Assembly (NCBI GenBank): GCA_933228895.1
Contig: OW121858.1
Location: 29,659,859-29,723,858 of the forward strand
DNA from: Platycnemis pennipes
Lineage: Eukaryota; Arthropoda; Insecta; Odonata; Platycnemididae
Reading direction: 5' to 3'
DNA length: 64,000 nucleotides
Made by a program: the position numbers and the translations under genes. Positions 54,539-64,000 of this stretch are shown here, in pieces. Position 1 is the stretch's first letter. The number at the start of each line of letters is the position of its first letter. The notes under the pieces were generated by a model that was given only the letters and a program-made list of their open reading frames with translations, did not search any database and was not told where the DNA came from.

Positions 54539-56018
54539 ATTTTTTTCTTAATTAATAAATACCGATCCAGAAAAACACCTATATGGAAAACCGTAACTAA
54601 CTAGAGATGGTTAATTACGGTAATTTTCAATTGAGGTAAATTACCGTGGTAAATTACGGTAATTTTCGAAAATTACCGTAATTTTCCGGTAATTTTAAAT
54701 TTTGAGCTGCAAATCCTTATCAGAGGACTCCAAACGAAATCAAATGGCATAGAGATATGAGTACCAACGCTTATATCAAACATATCACGACGTTCATCTA
54801 TTGTAACTAATTAAAAAAATTAAAACGAAGTTGGCAGCAACACGCAATTTGCCTCTCTTTTGTCACACTATGAGAAATTTTCGTTCCAAATACATACTTC
54901 TGCGCAATGTGCATTAGTTATTTAACTCTGAATTAATTGGAATTAATCATGGAAACAATTTAAACAATATCGTTTCAGCTTCTTAATTTATAATATTGCC
55001 CATTCCAATGGTTTCTTCGTGAGGGAGAAATTTTCTGAAGAAGATTCTGAAAATTACCGTTTATTACGGTAATTTTCAGGGGTGTTGGTAATTTACGAAA
55101 AATACCAACGTAATTTACGAAAATTACCGTGGTAATTTACCAAGTTTCCCATCCCTAGCTATAACGCATAGTACACAACAGTTCTATGAGTATCCTGTTA
55201 TATAGCGCATTTTAGTTGAATTCAATTTTTTACAAGCTCTTTTTTGACTCATTTTGACTTCGGAACATGGCTGACGTACGTTGTTGCCACGTTTAATTTA
55301 CAAAATTTACAAAAACATGCTCATTCCTGCTATTACGTATCTAAAATAGGTTAAATAGCTTCTTACTTAGTTTTAAACAATTCCCTTGCAAATACAACTC
55401 TTTGTTTTGAATTTAATTAATTTCATATTTTTGAAAACTGTTTGGCAACAATGACTCGGCTACCATTTGGAAGAATTGGTATTAATAATTACACCATGTC
55501 AATAACCAATTAAATGTTTAAATTACATAAAAAATATAAGAAGGACCTTAGTAAGGTATATTCATAAATTAAGTGAAATAAAATTAGGCTCGTAATCACG
55601 TTCCGTCACAAGTACCGTTGCCAATGACAACAACATACTGTAGCGCCACTTTCATGTAACTAAGGCTTTTCTGCTTTCTTTCGAGCAAACATTTATTAAT
55701 ATCAATTAAACAAGTGAGATGGTAAGGCGAGCACTTTTTCTCAATGCTAAATTCTACATAAAATTCCGCATATTATATTACTTCTTCGTCAAAACGACAT
55801 TTCTGTTTGCATTTTTAATCTGTAAATTTCACTGCAAGAGCCTTGCTCTGTCGTATAACCCCGTAATGTGGCTGATTTTCCACTTCTTAGTTCTTCAAAT
55901 ATATAATTCATGGAAAAGCCTCGTTATTTTATTCGCCAATCGATAGAAGGGCAAAAAAAATGTTGTGTCCTGAAATATTCACAAAAATGTCATCTACTTC
56001 ATAATTCGGTGGAGCACC
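54539..56018 (+). mobile_element. MITE B, copy 4, split by a hAT MITE
   Basis: MITE B sequence (AATAAATACCGATCCA) runs to 54601, stops at the hAT MITE, and resumes at 55158 (CTATAACGCATAGTACACAA). It ends at 56018 with GGTGGAGCACC before TAAA, a mutated TTAA. The left end is lost. Confidence 0.8.
54602..55157. mobile_element. hAT-type MITE, GGTAATTT subterminal repeats
   Basis: Ends TAGAGATGGTTAATTACGG and, reverse-complemented, TAGGGATGGGAAACTTGG. The TAGGGATGGG start is typical of hAT elements. Many direct and inverted copies of GGTAATTT crowd both ends, as in transposase-binding subterminal regions. The 8-bp flanks TAACTAAC and GCTATAAC agree only at the last four bases. No coding sequence. 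Confidence 0.75.
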
Positions 56019-56224
56019 TAAATCACTTGTTCTTTATCCTTGCATTCTTTTTAAACTTTCGCTCATTAATATCTCGATTATATTGTTCTCAAAAATCGGA
56101 GAGAGACATTAGACAATAAAATTTTGCAAATTATAAGCAGTGAAGAGGAATAAAACCTCTTAGACGTGTTATCTCCATTCTTGGCCTTGTATTGTAATAT
56201 TTATGTTATTAAATCATTAAAAAC

Positions 56225-56594
56225 TAGGGAAGGGTCGGTTCCACTTTTTTTCAGTTCCGGTTCCGGTTCGGTTCTTAACTTCGGTTCTCGGTTCCGATTC
56301 TCGGTTCCGGTTCTTAATTTACCACTCACTTTGCATTGCTCAATGGTTAGATAAGGTAATCAATAATCATTTTCAGGACTGAATTAGAATAATTCGCAAC
56401 TTTGAAGCATCTAATTACACTATTTCACCAGGTTTTAATGTGAAGCCTCCACTTTCGGAGTGTGAGTAGGTTTCAAACTGGTTTTCGCGCCAATTATTTC
56501 GGTACCGATTATTTTCGGTCTCGGTTCCGGTTCCGGTTTTAAGCTCAAGAACCGGTGGAACCGAGAACCGAAGAACCGAACCGACCCATCCCTA
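56225..56594. mobile_element. hAT MITE, first unit of a tandem dimer
   Basis: TAGGGAAGGGTCGGTTCCAC to GAACCGACCCATCCCTA, with repeated GGTTCCGGTTC near both ends. Preceded by TTAAAAAC at 56217-56224. Confidence 0.9.
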
Positions 56595-56602
56595 GTTTAA
56601 AC

Positions 56603-56969
56603 TAGGGATGGGTCGGTTCCACTTTTTTTCAGTTCCGGTTCCGGTTCGGTTCTTAACTTCGGTTCTCGGTTCCGATTCTCGGTTCCGGTTCTTAATTTAC
56701 CACTTTCTTTGCATTGCTCAATGGTGAGATAAGGTAATCAATAATCATTTTCAGAGACTGAATTACAATAATTCGCGACTTTGAAGCATCTAAGTGCACT
56801 ATTTCACCAGGTTTTAATGTGAAGCCTCCACTTTCGGAGTGTGAGTAGGTTTCAAACTGGTTTTCGCGCCAATTATTTCGGTACCGATTATTTTTGGCCT
56901 CGGTTCCGGTTCTAAGCTCAATAACCGGTGGAACCGAGAACCGAAGAACCGAGAACCGACCCATCCCTA
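56603..56969. mobile_element. hAT MITE, second unit of a tandem dimer
   Basis: Nearly identical to the first unit, in the same orientation, after an 8-bp spacer GTTTAAAC (56595-56602). Followed by TTAAAAAC at 56970-56977, the same 8 bp that precede the first unit. Confidence 0.9.
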
Positions 56970-56999
56970 TTAAAAACAATAGAAGTGCAGGTCTAATGA

Positions 57000-57270
57000 A
57001 TAAATAGGTACTTTATGCCGGCGTTGCGGATACGTCACAATCCATCGTCAGGGTTGTAATAATTTTATAATAACTTAAAACTGTTAACAATAAATTTTGA
57101 AAAGAAAACAGAGTAAAAATGATAATGAACATTTTTTTAAAACTAAAATGCTCAAAAACGGAGTTCAGGATATCATTGACTTCGAGTTTTTGGTATTTAG
57201 TTTGGATTTGTAATTTCGTCGCTTTTTCCATTTCGTTCTTGAAAACACACGATTCATGTATCAAATTAAA
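57000..57270 (-). mobile_element. Penelope-like 3' terminus with decayed hammerhead
   Basis: Minus strand has CCTGACGA, a stem II GGAT/ATCC, GCAA (GAAA mutated) and CGCCGGCATAAAGTACC. The last part matches the first unit of the 247-bp satellite (CGAAACGCCGGCATAAA). An 83-codon frame (57013-57264) runs into this terminus; it may be the end of an element ORF but shows no domain. Confidence 0.45.
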
Positions 57271-57675
57271 ATTAAATTTTAAACTTAAATTAATGGCTTC
57301 ATCCCCGTTTCAAATCATAGTTCAGTAGTCGGAAAAATCAACGGCCTGGAAGTAAACAGATGACGTAGTGTTTGCGTCGCCATGGGAACGGCACCATTGC
57401 TTCGGATAGAAGGGAAAGGAGTTGGGAGGTGGGGGGTTAGTGGCTGATAAGGGTCGTTATAATTATTATTAAGGTGTCATGGTTCTACTATTAGGGTTTC
57501 ACAGGGTGTGGAAAAGATACATTGTCCTTGTGGATCTTAGAGTGGAACATCAGTTGGGAGTTGCTGTATTTATGCTTAGAATAAACCTTTTTAAGCTATA
57601 CTTACTTTGTTACTATACAGACATTAACTTGACTTTAAAGACTAACTTTTTTCTAGACTTTTCGACGGAATTTTA

Positions 57676-58095
57676 AGATAATATTTTCAGTGATGACATT
57701 AAAAATATTTTGCGAACCACAACTTACTATGGTAGACTGGAACACTAATATTAAAATTAGAGAAATTCATAGCCGAACTGACAGATTCAAAATGTCCTTT
57801 TTTCCTCGTACAATAAAGGATATGAATAGAGCGGTACGAATACATTCAGTACGAGTGTACCAATTAGATAGCATGGGTAAGTTGCATGTTGGTATGAGGA
57901 ATTTAAGCTAACCCAACCAACAGCATGTTTTTGCATGCTTACTTTGCTATTTTTATCTTTTTTTAAATAGTGAAGTTTAAAAGAGTATATAAATACTAAT
58001 CCTTTTTATGCATGATATGTAGAGTGCATGTTTGGTGAGAATTCACCCCCTACCACACACCTTTATGGTGGTTTGCATGATAAAATGTAGATGTG
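57676..58095 (+). mobile_element. LINE family P fragment
   Basis: Plus-strand 3' fragment encoding DDIKNIL-like sequence out of frame, then IKIREIHSRTDRFKMSFFPR. Its 3' UTR has CACCCCCTACCACACACC and it ends TGTAGATGTGGATGTG. Confidence 0.75.
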
Positions 58096-58568
58096 GATGT
58101 GCTGGAACTTATTTCCCAGAAATAAGTTCAACTTATTTCTGTTATTTCCGTTGACGTATTCTCAATGCAAGAATTCATTCACCCTTTGGTTCGAAGAACG
58201 TTAAGTTCTCTCCACTACGTAGATGTGAGAAACATTTATTTTAAAATCAAAATGAAAATATTTATCGTTCTTTCTAACAGGAGGGAGAAGACGCGAAGAT
58301 TAAAAAAAAGTAACATCACCTATTCCTCCTCTCTCCTCCCGCACCCTCTGGCGGTGATTATCCCGAAATGCGTCTGGCGGGAAAAAATAGAGAACAGTTG
58401 AAGAGCGACGGGCGATGTCCCGGAAGAAAAAGACGCAACGCATGCGTCATTGAGTGGAGTGTAAGGGTCGGGAGTTATTTTTTTCTTAAGTGTGAGACAG
58501 TCCACAGGTTTATTTGGCCATTTACCCCCCCTAGCCACTGGACACAAGAAAGAGAACGTCTTATTTCA

Positions 58569-58603
<35 letters not shown>

Positions 58604-58924
58604 GTAATTTTTCTCAAAGACCTCGAGCTCTCCTGACTGCTGGTCATCATTCTTAGTCGCTGCTCTATGTGGAAGTGGTTCCGGAATCATCTTTTTTCCT
58701 TCCGAGAGATGGCACCCTTATCGGTCAGGGTCTTTGTGGGAATGAGGGCTTCTTCTTGACAGCTATTGGTCCAGACGTGTGAGCTATAAGCGCCCAGCGC
58801 AAAGAATGAGTTGTCATCCCTTAATGGAGCACTGTTCCTTCGTGGAATAATAGACTCATTGTCCTGTTCCCTATATTCGGCTATTCCGTACTGTATCCCT
58901 GGACCCTGGCTTTATTACTTTACA
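58096..58924. other. Intergenic with (TA)n microsatellite
   Basis: (TA)n at about 58576-58603. Nothing else supported. Confidence 0.4.
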
Positions 58925-60600
58925 TGATTTTTTCTTGACCTCTTAATGTAATATAGATATATCTGTATTTTTAAATTAAGAGTTAAGGTCTTTTGAATAA
59001 AGTCAAAAATTTATGCCGGCGTTTCGGATATGTATTCATTCATCAAATAGGCATCAAGTTTTTGGTATTTTATTTACCTTTTTTACATACATAAAATACC
59101 AATTTAAATAAAATAAAGTTTAAATAAAATGTGAATGAAACTAAACTGGGTTTCTAAACCCTGGGATGCTAAACTGGGTTTCACACTATCTCTTATTTTG
59201 ATAGATATACTTATATTTTTAACTTATGAGTTTAAGTCTGTTGAATTAAGTCAACACTTTAGCTGCCGTTTCGGATATGTATTCATTCATCAATAAGGCA
59301 TCAAGTTTTTGGTATTTTATTTACCTTTTTTACATACATAAAATACCAATTTAAATAAAATAAAGTTTAAATAAAATGTGAATGAAACTAAACTGGGTTT
59401 CTAAACCCTGGGATGCTAAACTGGGTTCCACACAATCTCTTATTTTGATAGATATACTTATATTTTTAACTTATGAGTTTAATTCTGTTGAATTAAGTCA
59501 ACACTTTAGCTGCCGTTTCGGATATGTATTTATTCATCAATAAGGCATCAAGTTTTTGGTATTTTATTTACCTTTTTTACATACATAAAATACCAATTTA
59601 AATAAAATAAAGTTTAAATAAAATGTGAATGAAACTAAACTGGGTTTCTAAACCCTGGGATGCTAAACTGGGTTCCACACAATCTCTTTTTTTGATAGAT
59701 ATACTTATATTTTTAACTTATGAGTTTAATTCTGTTGAATTAAGTCAAAACTTTAGCTGACGTTTCGGATATGTATTCATTCATCAATAAGGCATCAAGT
59801 TTTTGGTATTTTATTTACCTTTTTTACATACATAAAATACCAATTTAAATAAAATAAAGTTTAAATAAAATGTGAATGAAACTAAACTGGGTTTCTAAAC
59901 CCTGGGATGCTAAACTGGGTTCCACACAATCTCTTATTTTGATAGATATACTTATATTTTTAACTTATGAGTTTAATTCTGTTGAATTAAGTCAACACTT
60001 TAGCTGCCGTTTCGGATATGTATTTATTCATCAACAAGGCATCAAGTTTTTGGTATTTTATTTACCTTTTTTACATACATAAAATACCAATTTAAATAAA
60101 ATAAAGTTTAAATAAAATGTGAATGAAACTAAACTGGGTTTCTAAACCCTGGGATGCTAAACTGGGTTCCACACAATCTCTTTTTTTGATAGATATACTT
60201 ATATTTTTAACTTATGAGTTTAATTCTGTTGAATTAAGTCAACACTTTAGCTGACGTTTCGGATATGTATTTATTCATCAATAAGGCATCAAGTTTTTGG
60301 TATTTTATTTACCTTTTTTACATACATAAAATACCAATTTAAATAAAATATAGTTTAAATAAAATGTGAATGAAACTAAACTGGGTTTCTAAACCCTGGG
60401 ATGCTAAACTGGGTTCCACACAATCTCTTTTTTTGATAGATATACTTATATTTTTAACTTATGAGTTTAATTCTGTTGAATTAAGTCAACACTTTAGCTG
60501 ACGTTTCGGATATGTATATATTCATCAATAAGGCATCAAGTTTATGGTATTTTATGCACCTTTTTTGCATAAATAAAATACCAATATAAATTAAATAAAG
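58925..60600. repeat. 247-bp satellite, about 7 units, hammerhead-like motif
   Basis: The anchor GTTTCGGATATGTATTCATT, with small variants, lies at 59021, 59268, 59515, 59762, 60009, 60256 and 60503, each exactly 247 bp apart. On the minus strand every unit reads TTGATGAATGAATACATATC then CGAAAC; CUGAUGA has decayed to UUGAUGA but GAAAC is kept. The first unit (CCGAAACGCCGGCATAAA) matches the Penelope-like terminus at 57000-57270. Units 2-7 are nearly identical, so amplification was recent. A partial unit lies at 60799-60850. Confidence 0.95.
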
Positions 60601-60635
60601 TTTTAATAAAATGTGAATAAAATATCACAAACTTA

Positions 60636-60680
60636 AAGCCCTGATGATTGACGAATACATATCCGAAATTTCGGTATTTT
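60636..60680 (+). ncRNA. Inverted satellite edge with intact CUGAUGA
   Basis: Plus strand CCCTGATGATTGACGAATAC leads to ATCCGAAATTTCGG. It is the satellite motif in reverse orientation but with C3 kept (CTGATGA) and GAAA present. Stem II is poor, so activity is doubtful. Confidence 0.35.
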
Positions 60681-61039
60681 GTTTCCAATTTTTATTCAAC
60701 GGAACTCCTGATTTGAAAAAAAATATAATTATCATTTCAGTTAGTCCCGGTTTAATATTTTGGTTTTTTTCTGGATTAGATTTTTGCTGATTTTATCCTA
60801 AACTGGATTTCACACAGTCTGTTATTTTAACAGATATATCTCTATTTTTACTCGTTTGCTGGTGTAGCAAAAATAGCTAATATCTTTAACTAGCCATGTC
60901 AATCTTGGCCTATGTTGCAACATTGTTATGACGTGTTTGTTTTCGGTGAGGGTGCTGCTACAATTTAAAGACGTGCCTACCTGAGAAGTTGGGTTTAATA
61001 TTTCTTGTCGTAAAATAAACTACAACTCGCTACATCTAA

Positions 61040-61632
61040 ATTTTACTGATATTAATATTTTTTTAAAATATTTGGCCCCAATGACGCTGCTACCATTTGG
61101 AAGCATTGGTATAAATTACACCATATCGATAACCAATGAAAAAATTACATACAAAATATAAGAAGGACCTCGGTAAGGTGTACTCCTAAATTAAGTTAGT
61201 AAATATGCTCGTAAGCACATTATGTCACAAGTACCGTTGCCAATGTAAACAACATACCGTAGCGCCACTTTCATGTAACTAAAGTGTTTCTGCTGTTTTT
61301 CGAGTAAACATTTATCGATATCAATTTTACAAGCGTGGTAAAGCCAGTACTTCTTTAAAATGCTAAATTCTACATGAAATTACGTTTTTTACATTAGTTT
61401 TTCGTCAAAACGACATTTATGTTTGCAATATTAATCTGTAATTTTTACTCTAACAGCCATGCTCTGCCGTATAACCACGCAAGATGAAATTGCTGATTTT
61501 CAACGTCTTTTTTCTTCAAATATATTATTGATGTAAATAATTCATTACTAAACGATAGAAAGGCCAAAGTAAATGATTTTTCCTGAAATTTTCGCAAAAG
61601 TGATATTCACTTCATAATTCGGTGGAGCCTAC
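61040..61632 (+). mobile_element. MITE B, copy 5 (5'-truncated)
   Basis: From CCCCAATGACGCTGCTACCA to CGGTGGAGCCTAC, then TTAA at 61633-61636. The left half is missing. The stretch 60690-61039 before it shows nothing named except the partial satellite unit. Confidence 0.8.
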
Positions 61633-61636
61633 TTAA

Positions 61637-62419
61637 GCAAGCATTAATATAAAAATATGATTATTCTGTAACCACCGTAATTTCATTTATGTTACCCAAC
61701 CATTTCTTTTTCTGCTATGAAATCTGGTCCTGTGGTATTTTCTAGACTTATTATTTGAAAAATTATTACACTCCATAACTCACGAGTACCTCTCTATCTG
61801 CCATGCTGCAATTTCTACATGGAAACGTAGCAAATGTACACATACTGCTTTGCAATATTTGAGAATTTGTTCATTGTGTTTGAGTACTAATTTACTGCAG
61901 TTTATCTTTCGACTTCACTCAAGCAAACGCACAAGGTCGATTGCGGGGCGCAGGTAATTTTGGTCGCTCGAATTCTCATCCTTGAATTCCTCCCCCCCCC
62001 CCCCCCAATCTCTCCCCTTATACACGAGGAGTCAAACGCTTCGCGGTTGAATGGGACCCTTTTGAACGATTCGACTTGTATACGGGAACGAGCACGCCCT
62101 TCGACCCTCAAGTGTTTTTGAAGCGGCGATATATCTGCCACCTATTGTGTGAGGTTCCCCTAACCGTGCTAGATCCGCGGCAGTGGGTAGCTGGTCGCAG
62201 ACGGCAGTTGCTTTTCTTTTTTTATTTACACTTCGGGACAATGGGACGACTTGAGCGCTTTCGAGCAAGGAACGGCTCGTGGATGAATTAATGTCTGTCC
62301 TTTTGAATTCGAATGTTTTGTGTGATCCTCTGTTGGTGATTGGTCGAACAAAGACAAGACGTACATGTCTTTCGACCTCTCCTAAAGTCTAAAACGAAAG
62401 AAACCCCTAATAAGATTTC
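61637..62419. other. Intergenic with GC-rich patch
   Basis: A poly-C run at about 61990-62006 and a GC-rich region to 62280. The open frames have no domain that I know. Confidence 0.35.
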
Positions 62420-62954
62420 AATGGGGCGTTTACTTGGAACTGAAATCGCAATTTTGTACACGAAATCGTTAGATGGAAACGAATTTAAGTGAAAAAATTA
62501 ATCTTCTAACCACAACCATTCACTTCAATAAATCAAAAATTAAAATATAATAAAAAGGTGACGCCCACCGAAAAAGCTACTTTGATAACAATAACGTCAT
62601 TTTCCTCCCGTTCTCGACTGGGGAAGGGAACGGAGTGGAGGGGGGTTCTCGGAAGGTCTGCTCGCACAGATCCTGTCGCAACTGCTCCGATATTGGCGGA
62701 ATCCGCTGAGTCCCCCACCCCATAGCGATAAGGCAAAGTGGCTTCGAGGGCTCAGTTATGATTGGACGAAGTAGATATACGTCAGAGGTTGCACCACACC
62801 CACTTTTCCGAAAGGGTTAAAGAAAACATCAATTTTTCGTCGCTTAATAACTCGGGAAATAATTGACGGATTGAAAAACGGAAAAATACGGGTCTTTTTA
62901 TTTTACAAACTCTATCAGAGTTGGCAATAAACAAATATGGTAAACGACACCATT
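62420..62954 (-). mobile_element. MITE A, copy 5
   Basis: Reverse copy, ends AATGGGGCGTTTAC and GTAAACGACACCATT, 535 bp, collinear with the others. Confidence 0.85.
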
Positions 62955-63104
62955 GTCGACGATTGGACAGATATAACCGTGTACGACTTTCTTCTAATAT
63001 TCCTCAACGTCTTTTTCTTAGGTGTCTCCTTTTAAGTATTATTTCACTTTACCATTAAGATGATTTACAGGGGGTTAAACTGAAAAAAAAATTTAATTGC
63101 ACCA

Positions 63105-63415
63105 ATCGATAATTTTTAACGAATGAATGACAGAAAAATATTTGCCATATATGCATGCGGGTTTAATCTAACGTATTCCGTAAAACTCTTCGGAATTGAT
63201 TCCGAATCCAAGCCTTAAAAATTATTTCGTTTATCTTCCTGTTTATATTCACTTAATAAAATTATTATCGATATGTTTTACCGGCTTAACGACAGAAAAC
63301 TATGTGCCATACGTGCTCGTAGGTTTAAACTAGTAACTTCCATAAAAAGCTTCGGTATTGAATCAAAAATCAAGCCTTAAAAATAACTTCATCTTCCTGT
63401 TTAAATACCCTCAAA
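63105..63415. repeat. About 165-bp tandem duplication
   Basis: ATCGATAATTTTTAACG and ATCGATATGTTTTACCG head two blocks sharing ACGACAGAAAA-like, CCAAGCCTTAAAAATTA/CAAGCCTTAAAAATAA and ATCTTCCTGTTTA sequences. Confidence 0.65.
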
Positions 63416-63509
63416 AAATGTTTTGTGAATAATAAATACAGGCAGGCTATCCGATTATGCAATAAGGTTTGGTATGTAAATACTTTCGTTTGGGAATACC
63501 AGGTTGGAA

Positions 63510-64000
63510 TATACATCTACATCCACGCGATACCTTGCGAGCCACTGCGAGGGTGTGTGGCAGGGTGTGAAGATCACCAAGCATGCACTATTGACATGCG
63601 AATAGGATATTTAATGGAGACAGACTAGGTAATAGGGCCACATGCAGCTAGATTATTAATATCTACGAAGTAATAGAGGAATTATTGGTTGATAATACAT
63701 GAATCTTGCACTACAGACTACTCTGACTATATTTCACCTATCACCTATTTCACTTTGATATGCTGACTATTCTGTTCTCTTATAGTACGGGGGAAAAATG
63801 TAATTTTGAATCTATCAGTACGACAATCTATCCCTCTAATCTTATTTATCTGGTCGAATCTAGCATAATACGTCGGTGTTTTTAATATTTTCCTAACATC
63901 TTCAGTAAAGCTATCCCTTTTAAATTTCTTTACTAGTTTTATTCTCTATGCATTAAGGTTTGATCTATCGTGCTCTAAGGTTTGATAGGTAAATACTTCA
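63510..64000 (-). mobile_element. LINE family P fragment, runs off the window
   Basis: The minus-strand 3' end is at about 63512 (ACATCTACATCCACGCGATA on the plus strand), with the GTGTGTGGCAGGGTGTGAAG hairpin block. Coding relics are FTEDVRKILKTPTYYARFDQ and NKIRGIDCRTDRFKITFFPR. It continues past the window edge. Confidence 0.75.

Overview
The window is an AT-rich, gene-poor stretch of an animal genome, most likely an arthropod (probably an insect). I recognise no host protein-coding gene, rRNA or intact tRNA. Almost everything that can be named is a transposable element, a relic of one, or a tandem repeat. The arthropod guess rests on the mix of elements: mariner relics, a PIF1-helicase Helitron family with an (AC)n/TATATAGAT end, a LINE family with a TAGATG-type tail, and Penelope-like sequences. 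The species cannot be read from the sequence.

The only clearly intact coding unit is a full-length non-LTR retrotransposon at about 11.3-17.9 kb. ORF1 is gag-like with one CCHC knuckle; ORF2 has an AP-type endonuclease, a reverse transcriptase and a C-terminal CCHC. By sequence it belongs to the Tx1 branch of the L1 superfamily. It sits exactly in the (AC)n tract near the end of a non-autonomous Helitron, which itself interrupts an 11-bp minisatellite. A second Helitron copy at 20.1-21.2 kb shows the same end without the insertion.

Layout. 0-9.7 kb: MITEs, a mariner 5' fragment, LINE 3' fragments and GC-rich patches. 9.7-21.2 kb: minisatellite, Helitron, L1-Tx1, minisatellite, an RT relic and Helitron copy 2. 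21.7-27.3 kb: MITE families A and B, nested LINE fragments, a CACTG-ended MITE with a 2-bp TSD, and a 5'-truncated LINE with a 12-bp TSD. 28-46 kb: tandem duplications, minisatellites, further A/B MITEs and a tRNA-like sequence split by a MITE. 46.7-53.4 kb: a Penelope-like element with a GIY-YIG endonuclease and hammerhead-like termini, an internally deleted mariner, 160-bp and about 350-bp tandem repeats, and a second inverted-repeat Penelope-like terminus with a good hammerhead core. 54.5-57 kb: a hAT MITE inside MITE B and a head-to-tail hAT MITE dimer with a perfect outer 8-bp TSD. 58.9-60.6 kb: a 247-bp satellite whose units carry a decayed hammerhead-like motif shared with the Penelope-like termini. 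61-64 kb: MITE B, MITE A and another LINE fragment.

Families named here: MITE A has ends like AATGGGGNCGTTTAC and is about 540 bp. MITE B has ends TTAAGGNGGNNCCACCG and is about 950 bp. LINE family P is a CR1/Jockey-like 3' fragment whose 3' UTR forms a hairpin around GTGTGTGGCAGGGGGTGA. These labels are mine. No search was run, so all family names are recognition from sequence only.
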